Shown: positions 7,155 through 14,744, counted from the first letter of the stretch. The stretch: DNA of 26,412 nt from Patescibacteria group bacterium UBA2193 (GCA_002327335.1 DCVH01000057.1:1-26412), one strand, 5' to 3'. Translations and numbers: made by a program. The notes: generated by a model from the sequence alone, not told the origin.

Positions 7155-8162
7155 ATGAAACAAGAAGAAAAGAAACATCCAGAATATCAGTATTTAAATT
7201 TATTACAAGAGATTTTGGATAATGGTTCCGATAAAGAACTGTTCTTTACCTCCGAAGTTCTTGCTGAATACGAAAAGAAAGGTGAAAAACCTCCTATTAT
7301 TAGATCAGTTTTTGGCAGAGAAACTCGTTATAATTTGAGTCAAGGATTTCCTTTGCTGACCACAAAAAAAGTTTTTTTTCGAGGAATATTACATGAGTTG
7401 CTTTGGTTTTTGAAGGGGGATTCAAATATAAAATATTTAATTGATAACGATGTTCATATTTGGGATGAATGGGCGTGGAAGAGATATCATAAACATTGCC
7501 TGGAAAATGATTCAGAAAAAGATATGTCCCAAGAAGATTTTATTGCTAAAATAAAAGAGGGGAATAAAGACAGTGAATTTGTAAAAAGATGGGGGGATCT
7601 TATCACAATTTATGGAAGAATGTGGAGAAGGTGGCCAGCTTCCGATGGTCGAGAAATCGACCAATTACAATGGGTTATTGATGGTCTTAAAGAAAAACCG
7701 TTTAGGAAATCTTATGTCGTTTCAGCTTGGAACCCCGACTTTATTTACGCTATGGCTTCTGAAGGGAATAAAAATGAAGTTCCTCCTTTCTGCCACACTA
7801 CTTTTCAATTTGCTGTTACGGATGGAAAATTAAATCTTGGTCTTTACCAAAGAAGTGCTGACTCATTCCTTGGAGTACCATTTAATATAGCGAGCTATTC
7901 GCTCTTGCTTCTTTTAGTTTCTCAGGTAACTGGAATACCAGCAGGTGAATTTGTTCATTTTTTTGGTGATGTTCATATTTATTCTAATCATTTTGATCAG
8001 GTAAAAGAACAGCTCTCAAGGATTCCTCGTAGATTTCCAACAATTAAAATTAATCCAGAGGTGAAAAATATTGATGATTTTAAGTTTGAAGATTTTGAAA
8101 TTGAAGGGTATGATCCTTATCCGGCGATTAAAGCAGAAATAGCTAATATTGGAGGTTTTTAA
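7155..8162 (+). CDS. thyA: thymidylate synthase
   Basis: The enzyme converts dUMP and methylene-tetrahydrofolate to dTMP and dihydrofolate. All hallmarks are present: HELLWFLKGDSNIKYL with Glu81, the DEWAW segment, YGRMWRRWP, PPFCHTTFQF with catalytic Cys213-His214, LNLGLYQRSADSFLGVPFN with Arg233, Asp236 and Asn244, and GDVHIYSNH with His274 and Tyr276. It has 335 residues, longer than E. coli ThyA (264), with an insert of about 40 residues between 110 and 150. The C-terminus is AIKAEIANIGGF instead of the usual ...PVAI, a short extension past the normal active-site cap. A DHFR gene follows 16 bases later, a classic pairing. Confidence 0.95.
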   Translation: MKQEEKKHPEYQYLNLLQEILDNGSDKELFFTSEVLAEYEKKGEKPPIIRSVFGRETRYNLSQGFPLLTTKKVFFRGILHELLWFLKGDSNIKYLIDNDVHIWDEWAWKRYHKHCLENDSEKDMSQEDFIAKIKEGNKDSEFVKRWGDLITIYGRMWRRWPASDGREIDQLQWVIDGLKEKPFRKSYVVSAWNPDFIYAMASEGNKNEVPPFCHTTFQFAVTDGKLNLGLYQRSADSFLGVPFNIASYSLLLLLVSQVTGIPAGEFVHFFGDVHIYSNHFDQVKEQLSRIPRRFPTIKINPEVKNIDDFKFEDFEIEGYDPYPAIKAEIANIGGF

Positions 8163-8178
8163 AGTTAAATTAATTTTT

Positions 8179-8679
8179 ATGAAAATAGTTTTAGTTATGG
8201 CCGTTACGGCCGATGGAAGAATTGCAAAAAGCAGTGATCATTTCCCTAACTGGACAAGCAGGGAAGACAAGCAATTTTTTGCAAAAACATCAAAAGAACA
8301 CGGGGTGGTGATTATGGGAGATAAAACTTTTAATACTTTTCCTGCTCCATTAAAAGAGCGATTGAATGTTGTTTTCACTCTCGAAAAAAATCCAAAAGAA
8401 ATTGAGGGCGTGAAATGGGTTTCTGGCGAACCAGAAGATGTGTTGAAAGAACTTGAGGAAATGGGATATGAATCTGCGGTGCTTGGTGGTGGTGCATTTA
8501 TTAACGGTCTTTTTTTGGAAAAGGGGTTAATTGATGAAGTTGCGATTACTATAGAGCCAAAAGTTTTCGGCGATGGAATTTCTCTTTTCAAGGGAGATTT
8601 TGACGCAAATTTGAAATTGATTGGCGTGGAAAAAATCAATGAAGATTCGGTGATTCTGAGATATAAGGTTATTTATTAA
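8179..8679 (+). CDS. dihydrofolate reductase, RibD C-terminal type
   Basis: The 166-residue protein starts MKIVLVMAVTADGRIAKS. It continues with an NWTSREDKQFF helix, VVIMGDKTFNTFP (the MGRxT-like NADPH-binding region), and GGGAFINGLFLEKGLIDEV followed by VFGDGISLF. These are marks of the RibD_C/DHFR family. Directly after thyA the likely reaction is NADPH-dependent reduction of dihydrofolate, replacing classical FolA; a reductase of riboflavin synthesis is the alternative. The frame extends upstream into thyA to an ATG at 8149. I chose 8179 because it restores the family's usual N-terminus and avoids overlap. It has no clear Shine-Dalgarno sequence. Confidence 0.8.
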   Translation: MKIVLVMAVTADGRIAKSSDHFPNWTSREDKQFFAKTSKEHGVVIMGDKTFNTFPAPLKERLNVVFTLEKNPKEIEGVKWVSGEPEDVLKELEEMGYESAVLGGGAFINGLFLEKGLIDEVAITIEPKVFGDGISLFKGDFDANLKLIGVEKINEDSVILRYKVIY

Positions 8680-8695
8680 TTATTTTTTTAAGTTT

Positions 8696-9244
8696 GTGAT
8701 TTTAGGAATTAAAAGACTACACGAGTTAGTAGCAAAAAAAAATTTGGTAGAAAATTTATGTGAGCGAGAATTGAATAATCCAGAAGGAGCAGGGTTCGAT
8801 CTTCGTCTTGAAGAAGTGTATGAAATTGAAGGAGATGGATTTTTGGGAGTAGAAGAGCGGCAAACTCCGATCTCAAAACTTGTCGCAAAAAATGATCCAT
8901 CAAAAAATGAACAAGAAAACAGTTTTGTTTTTGAGCCAGGAAAATATTATCTTGTAAAAACAACTGAAAAAGTAAATTTGCCAACAAATTTATCCGGTAT
9001 AATTTTTTCAAGAACAACTTTGTTTCGAAGTGGGCTGGGTTTGTTTAATGGAATTGTTCAGCCAGGTTATTCAGGAGAGCTCACTTTCGGTATTTGTAAT
9101 CTTGGAAAAAGCAACATAAAAGTTTCTTTTGGTGCTCGAGTTGTGCACATTACTTTCCATGAAGTTTTTGGGGAAGGAAATCAATATCGAGGACAATGGC
9201 AAGGAGGAAGAGTTAGTGCTGATAAAAGAGAAATACAAATTTAA
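8696..9244 (+). CDS. dCTP deaminase/dUTPase-fold protein with altered catalytic residues
   Basis: The 182-residue protein follows the dCTP deaminase (Dcd) layout: GAGFDLRLEEVYEIEG, a YYLVKTTEKVNLPTNLSG strand set, SRTTLFRSGL, GIVQPGYSGELTFGICNLG and a C-terminal YRGQWQGGRVS. Against my recollection of E. coli Dcd, the position of the catalytic Glu138 (in VLEFYN) is Gly here (TFGICN), and the Asp of the IDPG turn is Gln (VQPG). Deamination of dCTP is therefore doubtful; a pyrophosphatase, a regulatory nucleotide-binding role or an unusual mechanism is possible. The start is a GTG at 8696, 16 bases after the DHFR stop, with no better start nearby. It ends the thyA-DHFR operon. Confidence 0.75.
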   Translation: MILGIKRLHELVAKKNLVENLCERELNNPEGAGFDLRLEEVYEIEGDGFLGVEERQTPISKLVAKNDPSKNEQENSFVFEPGKYYLVKTTEKVNLPTNLSGIIFSRTTLFRSGLGLFNGIVQPGYSGELTFGICNLGKSNIKVSFGARVVHITFHEVFGEGNQYRGQWQGGRVSADKREIQI

Positions 9245-9266
9245 AAAAAACGAAGAAAATAAAATT

Positions 9267-9668
9267 ATGAAAGATTTAATAAATAAAATATCATTAAAAC
9301 AAAAAATTGCTTTATCAATCATGTTTCTTCATTTGGTTTTTGTTTTAATTGCTTTTCGTCATGACAATATTATTCTCAATGGTGATTTTTGTACTTTTCA
9401 GGAAAGAAGTGGCCAAGTGGAACAGCCGTTGCCATGGCTGGGGATTAGCGATACCTATTTTTTCTTTTTTGCTCATCTTACCCCTTATGAATGGAATCTT
9501 ATGGATATAGATGGCACTGGAGGCCCGTGCACTTTCATCACCGTCAATTCTTCTTTGCCACAATCTTTGGTATTTGTTCTGGTTTCAAGTGCAGTTTATT
9601 ATTTAATTGGGTTGTTCATTGGCTATTTATTCGAACTCAATAATCGAACAAAAATTAAAAAAGAATAA
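9267..9668 (+). CDS. small membrane protein with two transmembrane segments, upstream of ABC exporter
   Basis: The protein has 133 residues. A basic N-terminus (MKDLINKISLKQK) precedes a transmembrane helix (IALSIMFLHLVFVLIAF, about 14-30). A non-cytoplasmic stretch of roughly 65 residues with two cysteines follows, then a second helix (LVFVLVSSAVYYLIGLFIGYLF) and a basic tail. I do not recognise a family. The frame continues upstream into the DCD-like gene, but ATG 9267 gives a natural inside-positive membrane start. Its TAA stop is immediately followed by the ATG of the ABC ATPase, so the two are probably translationally coupled and it may be an exporter accessory. Confidence 0.65.
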   Translation: MKDLINKISLKQKIALSIMFLHLVFVLIAFRHDNIILNGDFCTFQERSGQVEQPLPWLGISDTYFFFFAHLTPYEWNLMDIDGTGGPCTFITVNSSLPQSLVFVLVSSAVYYLIGLFIGYLFELNNRTKIKKE

Positions 9669-10400
9669 ATGTCGAATCTAATAAAAACAAAAAATCTTTG
9701 CAAGACTTATGTAAATGGAGAAGTGAAGACCAACGCAGTTTGCGGTGTTTCTTTTGAAATTGAAAAAGGAGAATTTGTGGCGATTATGGGCCCGAGCGGA
9801 TCAGGAAAATCAACCTTGATGCAAATGCTTGGTTTCTTGGATCGACCGACTGAGGGAGATTATTTTTTTGAAGACAGAAACGTGGTTGGATTTTCCGATG
9901 ATGAATTGGCAAAAATTAGAAATGAGGAAGTGGGGTTCATTTTTCAATCTTTTAATCTGTTGCCAAGGACAACGGTTTTTGAAAATGTGGAACTTCCGCT
10001 CCTTTATTTCAAAAACAGAATTTCAAAAAAAGAAACAGAAAGAAGAGTTTTTGAGGCACTGAAAGCGGTGATGATGGAACATCGAGTTTATCATTACACT
10101 AATCAACTTTCCGGTGGAGAAAAACAGCGGGTGGCGATCGCCAGAGCATTGGTAAATAATCCGGAATTGGTTTTTGCGGATGAGCCGACCGGGAATCTTG
10201 ATTCAAAATCCGGACTGCAAGTGATGAAAATTTTGCAACAACTCAACGATAGCGGAAAAACAATTATTCTTGTTACTCATGAAAATTATACTTCTCAACA
10301 TGCCAAACGTCTTTTGAAAATGCAGGATGGAGTTTTGGTTAGTGATGAGGTGATTAAGAACAGGTTGATAGCGGATGGGGAAAGTGGACTTATTAAATAA
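9669..10400 (+). CDS. ABC transporter ATP-binding protein (LolD/MacB family)
   Basis: This 243-residue ATPase has every motif: Walker A GPSGSGKST (41-49), Q-loop at Gln93 (FQSFNLLP), signature LSGGEKQR (147-154), Walker B VFADEP (168-173) and H-loop His204. The LLPRTTVFENVELPLLY region and length are typical of the LolD/MacB/FtsE group, which energise FtsX-like permeases that move peptides, lipoproteins or small molecules outward mechanically. It starts right at the preceding stop codon and is followed by two permease genes, giving an exporter of one ATPase and two different membrane subunits. Confidence 0.93.
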   Translation: MSNLIKTKNLCKTYVNGEVKTNAVCGVSFEIEKGEFVAIMGPSGSGKSTLMQMLGFLDRPTEGDYFFEDRNVVGFSDDELAKIRNEEVGFIFQSFNLLPRTTVFENVELPLLYFKNRISKKETERRVFEALKAVMMEHRVYHYTNQLSGGEKQRVAIARALVNNPELVFADEPTGNLDSKSGLQVMKILQQLNDSGKTIILVTHENYTSQHAKRLLKMQDGVLVSDEVIKNRLIADGESGLIK

Positions 10401-10467
10401 TTTTCAATTATTAAATTTTAGTTTTTAATTAATTTTTAATAAATATTCAGTTTATTAAGGTTTTTAA

Positions 10468-10500
10468 GACTAATGGATTCCCGCCTTCGCGGGAATGACA
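10468..10500 (+). repeat. interspersed palindromic repeat, copy 3
   Basis: GACTAATGG, a perfect hairpin ATTCCCGC-CTTC-GCGGGAAT (10477-10496), then GACA. It sits immediately before the permease start, and its translation (MDSRLRGND) produces a spurious N-terminal extension. Confidence 0.85.
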
Positions 10501-10505
10501 TAATT

Positions 10506-11753
10506 ATGCGATTTTGGAATCCAATTATTATTTCATACAAGAATTTGATGGCAACCAAGTTGCGGTCTTTTTTGACGATTCTTGGGGTGGTGATTGGGGT
10601 GGCTTCGGTGATTATCATTATGGCAGTGGGAAGGTCGGCTCAGGCTTTGATTATTGACCAAATTCAAGGAGTTGGTTCGAATCTAATCGCAGTTTTGCCG
10701 GGAGCTTCAAATGAGGATGGGCCACCGGCTTCTGTTTTTGGTATCGCCGTGACAACATTAACCTATGATGATCTTCAGGCAATTCGAAACAGTCGAAGAC
10801 TTCCTGAAATTGAAGACGGGGCTGGTTATGTGAGTGGATCGGTTTCTATTTCATATCGTGATTCAAGCGTGAATGCGTCTTTAACTGGAACAACAGCCAG
10901 TTATTTGAATGTAGAAGATTCGGAAATTGGAAAAGGGCGATTTTTTACCGAAGAAGAAAACCTCAATCTTTCTCGAGTTGCGGTGCTTGGCAACCAAGTG
11001 GCAAAAGATGTTTTTGGAGATGGCAACCCCATCAATCAGCGAATAGAAATTGGTGATCAAAATTTTCAAGTCATTGGGGTTTTCGAAGAAAGGGGTTCGA
11101 GCGCCTTTGGTGCTCAAAGCCAAGATGATTCAATTTTCATTCCATTAAAAACAGCGCAAAAAAATATTCTTGGAATTAACCACCTGGGCTTCATTCGACT
11201 TAAAGTCAAAAGTCCAGATTTAATTGATTCGGCAAAAGCGGGCACCGTCACAATTCTTCGTGACCGGCACAACATAAAAGATCCAACCAAAGATGATTTT
11301 TCCGTGCGTGACCAGGCTTCTGCTTTAGAGACTATCACAACAGTAACGAATGCTTTGCGATATTTTCTTCTAGCGATTGGGTCAATTTCTTTGATTGTCG
11401 GTGGAGTGGGAATTATGAATATTATGCTTATCGCGGTGAGTCAAAGAATCAGGGAGGTGGGGTTGCGAAAAGCGGTTGGAGCAAAAAATGAAGATATTTT
11501 GTATCAATTTATAATTGAGTCAGCCACAGTTTCTTTTGTTGGCGGGGTGATCGGGATTATTTTTGGTGTGCTTATTTCATTGATAATTGCATTAATAGGT
11601 CAAGCCCTTGGATATGAGTGGCCACTTTTGATTTCACCGGTTTCAATTCTGATTGCTGTGGTCATTTCAATCGGAGTAGGAATTCTGTTTGGAAGTTATC
11701 CGGCTCGCAAGGCATCGAAAATTAGTCCAATGGAAGCGTTGAGATATGAATAA
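10506..11753 (+). CDS. ABC transporter permease 1 (MacB/FtsX-like)
   Basis: This 415-residue permease has one N-terminal transmembrane helix (LRSFLTILGVVIGVASVIIIM), a large extracytoplasmic MacB core domain (about 50-280) and three C-terminal helices. The conserved cytoplasmic coupling segment REVGLRKAVGAKNEDI lies between helices 2 and 3, and PARKASKISPMEALRYE is at the end. An ATG at 10473 lies inside the palindromic repeat and would add MDSRLRGNDII. I chose 10506, after the repeat, where MRFWNPIIISYKNLMATKLR is a normal FtsX-type N-terminus. It should pair with the second permease and the ATPase. Confidence 0.9.
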   Translation: MRFWNPIIISYKNLMATKLRSFLTILGVVIGVASVIIIMAVGRSAQALIIDQIQGVGSNLIAVLPGASNEDGPPASVFGIAVTTLTYDDLQAIRNSRRLPEIEDGAGYVSGSVSISYRDSSVNASLTGTTASYLNVEDSEIGKGRFFTEEENLNLSRVAVLGNQVAKDVFGDGNPINQRIEIGDQNFQVIGVFEERGSSAFGAQSQDDSIFIPLKTAQKNILGINHLGFIRLKVKSPDLIDSAKAGTVTILRDRHNIKDPTKDDFSVRDQASALETITTVTNALRYFLLAIGSISLIVGGVGIMNIMLIAVSQRIREVGLRKAVGAKNEDILYQFIIESATVSFVGGVIGIIFGVLISLIIALIGQALGYEWPLLISPVSILIAVVISIGVGILFGSYPARKASKISPMEALRYE

Positions 11754-11840
11754 AATTAATTTTTTAATTTTTAATTCTTAATTTTTAAATAATTTCTAAT
11801 ATTTTAATTTTATAAAACTTTTTGTATTTTCATTTCAAAA

Positions 11841-11869
11841 TTGTTTTGTTTATGATTTATTTATAAAAT
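11841..11869 (+). promoter_or_regulatory. possible internal promoter before the second permease
   Basis: TTGTTT (11841-11846), a 17-base spacer and TAAAAT (11864-11869) lie 33 bases upstream of the permease 2 ATG, inside a 148-base AT-rich gap. A short AAAATTAC tandem repeat follows. Background AT content makes this only a moderate call. Confidence 0.4.
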
Positions 11870-11901
11870 TACAAAATTACAAAATTCAAAAATTATTTTC
11901 T

Positions 11902-13164
11902 ATGTTTTTATTAAAAACTCTCACAATCTCAATTTTTTTAGCAATTCGAAGTCTTCGGAATAATCCGGCGCGGACTTTTTTGTCGCTCTTAGGGATTGTG
12001 ATTGGCGTGATTGCGGTGACGCTGGTTTTTTCTTTGGGGGCTGGGTTGAAAAATTTTGTCCTGGGGCAAGTTGAATCTTTTGGAAGTGATCTGATTCAAA
12101 TTGAAGTGAAGGTTCCCAAGACCGAACACGCTTCGGCGGAAAATGCCGGAGGAATGGCCAGTGGCATTCAAATCACAACCATGAAGATCGATGAAATTGA
12201 AGAATTGAGCAAGCTCCCAAATCTGGGAGATTGGTATGCTGGGATGATGGGTCAGGAAATTATCAGTTATCGTGCGAAGAATGAAAATGTGATGATTTTC
12301 GGTGTTACCTCTGGGGTTATCAATGTTGACCAACAAATGAAAATTGCTGATGGAGAAATTTATTCAGAGATTGACGACAAAAATATGAAGCAGGTTATTG
12401 TGTTGGGAAGCAAAATCAAAGAACAATTATTTTCTGATCAAGATGCTGTCGGGCAAAAAGTTAAACTTGGAGGCAACACCTTCTTGGTGGTTGCTGTTCT
12501 GGAAGAAAGAGGGTCGACCGGTTTTTTTGATTTTGATAAGCTTGTCTATGTTCCGGCGAGAACTTTGCAGAAAAAAATAATGGGGGTAGATTATGTGCAA
12601 TTCGGTCTTTTCAAAATTGAAGATATGAACAAAACGGAATTAACTGAAATTCAGATGAATCAAAAAATGCGAGATTTGCACGATATTGATGATCCGGAAG
12701 ATGATGATTTTGCGGTGATGTCGATTGCAGAGGCGACGGATATGATCGAAAAAGTTTTTTCGATTATTAACATATTGCTGTTAGCACTCACTTCAATTTC
12801 TTTGGTAGTTGGAGGGGTGGGGATTATGAATGTGATGTATGTGGCGGTTACAGAGCGAACTTCAGAAATTGGTCTTCGAAAAGCTTTGGGAGCAAAAAAT
12901 GGTGATATTATGTGGCAGTTTCTTTTTGAAGCAGTTTTTATCACTTTGCTGGGTGGGATTGTCGGAGTTGTCTTGGGATTCATTCTTTCAAAAGTAGCAG
13001 AATATGTTATTGCTCAATATAATTTTTATCTTACTTTTCCTTTAACAGTTGGAGCGGTTCTGGTGAGTCTTGGATTTTCAATGTTAACCGGGGTTATTTT
13101 CGGAAGTCGACCCGCCTGGAAAGCCTCAAAACTTTCACCGATGGAGGCTTTGAATAAACAATAG
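11902..13164 (+). CDS. ABC transporter permease 2 (MacB/FtsX-like)
   Basis: This 420-residue paralog of the preceding permease has the same order of parts. The N-terminal helix is followed by ARTFLSLLGIVIGVIAVTLV, a MacB-type extracytoplasmic domain, and GGVGIMNVMYVAVTERTSEI leading into the coupling motif GLRKALGAKNGDI. Two terminal helices and PAWKASKLSPMEALNKQ complete it. The extracytoplasmic domains of the two permeases have diverged much more than the membrane parts, suggesting a heterodimer with asymmetric substrate contacts. A 148-base gap separates it from permease 1, so it may also be expressed from its own promoter. A terminator follows. Confidence 0.9.
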   Translation: MFLLKTLTISIFLAIRSLRNNPARTFLSLLGIVIGVIAVTLVFSLGAGLKNFVLGQVESFGSDLIQIEVKVPKTEHASAENAGGMASGIQITTMKIDEIEELSKLPNLGDWYAGMMGQEIISYRAKNENVMIFGVTSGVINVDQQMKIADGEIYSEIDDKNMKQVIVLGSKIKEQLFSDQDAVGQKVKLGGNTFLVVAVLEERGSTGFFDFDKLVYVPARTLQKKIMGVDYVQFGLFKIEDMNKTELTEIQMNQKMRDLHDIDDPEDDDFAVMSIAEATDMIEKVFSIINILLLALTSISLVVGGVGIMNVMYVAVTERTSEIGLRKALGAKNGDIMWQFLFEAVFITLLGGIVGVVLGFILSKVAEYVIAQYNFYLTFPLTVGAVLVSLGFSMLTGVIFGSRPAWKASKLSPMEALNKQ

Positions 13165-13212
13165 TGTTATATAAAAATTTCTTTACAAAAACGAAATAAA
13201 TTGCTTTAATGC

Positions 13213-13248
13213 CCTAACCGTAAAATTGCGGTTAGGTTACTGTTTTTT
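13213..13248 (+). terminator. rho-independent terminator of the ABC exporter operon
   Basis: CCTAACCG (13213-13220) pairs perfectly with CGGTTAGG (13229-13236) around an 8-base loop. TTACTGTTTTTT follows. Confidence 0.85.
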
Positions 13249-13264
13249 GATAATTAATTAAGGA

Positions 13265-13293
13265 TTGTTTTCGAGATCTATTTTCCATATGAT
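13265..13293 (+). promoter_or_regulatory. putative promoter of the duplicated zinc-ribbon gene
   Basis: TTGTTT (13265-13270), a 17-base spacer and TATGAT (13288-13293) precede a leader of about 30 bases that carries a strong Shine-Dalgarno AAGGGGG (13314-13320). Confidence 0.5.
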
Positions 13294-13327
13294 ATTCTTA
13301 ACTTTTTAAAAAGAAGGGGGAATTAAG

Positions 13328-14602
13328 ATGACAACACCTCAGAAAGCTCCTTTTATCAGAGATTGGCATGCGATTAATCTTATGGCTTACGTGAAAGCCG
13401 ATGCCTCAATTTGTCCTTTGTGTTCAGGGTGGAAATCAACCAAGATGCTGGTGTGTGATCACTGCTTTCATGTTTACGGAGATGAAGCATTAAGGTTGGT
13501 CAAGATGGAAATTGGGAGACTCATCCCTGGCCTTTGGTATTCATTGACTGGTCTTAACTTGATAGGGAATGGGGGCAATGGAAATCATAAGAAAAAAGAA
13601 AAAAGAAAAAAAACGGAAGGCCCTGTTCTTTTAAAAGAAATCGAAAAAACTGAGCAGTTACCCAAGATTAAAAAAGTGACTGAATCGAAAGGTTTCCCTG
13701 AATCCAAAGGTAGTGATGGCAAGTGTCTTCTTCAAGAATTTGTGTTACCTGAAGTTAAGGAAAAACCAAAAACAGAGAGCCTCTCTGTTGACATGCCATT
13801 CGAAAATGAAGAGAAAACAGAAGGAATGCCCGAAGACGAAAACGTCTACGAAATAAGAGGCATCAGAGTCTTTCGAGACTTAATGAACCTTGTTGCTTTC
13901 GGAAGTTTCAAAGAAAGGGGGTATTGCCCGATTTGCAGAAACGAAAAATATCCTATGGATTGGATATGCAGGAGATGCCAGAGTGTTTATGGGAGCGGTG
14001 GAATAAAGGCAGTGAGAAGAGAGTCTGTCCGGATTAATCCGGAAAAAAAATTCAGACATGCTCTGCCAGAGCAGGTTTTTCAGTCTCTGGTGGAAAAGGC
14101 CAGGAGGTTAATTTTTTCTGATGCCGGAGAGCTGTTCTGTAAAACTCCTCACAGCCTTGCCTTAACAATCAGTTCTCTTAACGGCATTCCCAAAGGAATT
14201 CCATTTCCTGTTTTTGTAAGCGCGGCTGGTGTGGCGATTGACGAAGGGACGCAAAAAAGCGAAATGACTTCCGGAAAAGCAGCGGTTGATTTTTCCGGAG
14301 ATTTGGAAGTTGAAAAAATTCGTTTTATGTTAGGAGGAATAAAACAAAATCTCAGAGAGGATGTCCAGGTTGTCAAGACATTTTGCAAATTTTTGATTCA
14401 GAAATTTGAGTCTTGGGCAATAAAAAGAAAAGAGAAGGGAGGGAAAGCGACGAAAGCGATTTTTTTACAGGAAGTGGGATTTAGCTACAATGCGTTCCTT
14501 CTTTTCACAAAAAACCCAGTCAATCAGGGTCTTTCAAAAAAGAAAGCTCTTCAGCTCATCGACAAGCTGGAAGATCTTTTTGTGAGAGAAGGGTTGAGAT
14601 AA
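13328..14602 (+). CDS. hypothetical protein with two duplicated zinc-ribbon modules
   Basis: This is a 424-residue protein I cannot assign. Two modules of about 60 residues repeat: IRDW...NLMAY followed by CPLC and CDHC (cysteines 29, 32, 43, 46), and FRDLMNLVAF followed by CPIC and CRRC (cysteines 200, 203, 214, 217). Both have C-x2-C-x10-C-x2-C spacing followed by a VYG turn and a basic helix. A lysine/glutamate-rich linker (85-175) joins them. The C-terminal half is helical with basic patches, which would suit nucleic-acid or ribosome binding, but this is inference. No membrane segment is present. A strong Shine-Dalgarno AAGGGGG seven bases before the ATG fixes the start, and the gene has its own promoter and terminator. 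Confidence 0.75.
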   Translation: MTTPQKAPFIRDWHAINLMAYVKADASICPLCSGWKSTKMLVCDHCFHVYGDEALRLVKMEIGRLIPGLWYSLTGLNLIGNGGNGNHKKKEKRKKTEGPVLLKEIEKTEQLPKIKKVTESKGFPESKGSDGKCLLQEFVLPEVKEKPKTESLSVDMPFENEEKTEGMPEDENVYEIRGIRVFRDLMNLVAFGSFKERGYCPICRNEKYPMDWICRRCQSVYGSGGIKAVRRESVRINPEKKFRHALPEQVFQSLVEKARRLIFSDAGELFCKTPHSLALTISSLNGIPKGIPFPVFVSAAGVAIDEGTQKSEMTSGKAAVDFSGDLEVEKIRFMLGGIKQNLREDVQVVKTFCKFLIQKFESWAIKRKEKGGKATKAIFLQEVGFSYNAFLLFTKNPVNQGLSKKKALQLIDKLEDLFVREGLR

Positions 14603-14607
14603 AAAAG

Positions 14608-14644
14608 AAAAACCTCGTTGGTCAGAATGACAGCGAGGTTTTTT
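14608..14644 (+). terminator. rho-independent terminator of the zinc-ribbon gene
   Basis: AAAAACCTCG (14608-14617) pairs with CGAGGTTTTT (14634-14643). GTCA-GAA-TGAC in the loop extends the stem, and a T-run follows. Confidence 0.85.
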
Positions 14645-14744
14645 GCAAAAAAAATAAAAATGAAGTAAAATAAAAATGTAAAAATGTTTTGCGTGATAAA
14701 TAAAAATAAAATTTAGTATTCAGAAATATCTGGATAGCAGTATT

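Noticed and set aside
8149..8178. N-terminal extension of DHFR overlapping thyA
   Set aside because: The ATG at 8179 gives the family's normal N-terminus; the added residues do not resemble it.
9129..9266. 46-residue N-terminal extension of the small membrane protein
   Set aside because: It overlaps the DCD-like gene in another frame; the ATG at 9267 gives a normal membrane protein start.
11865..11887. Short tandem AAAATTAC repeat considered as a CRISPR-like or iteron array
   Set aside because: Only two full units in low-complexity AT DNA, with no spacers.
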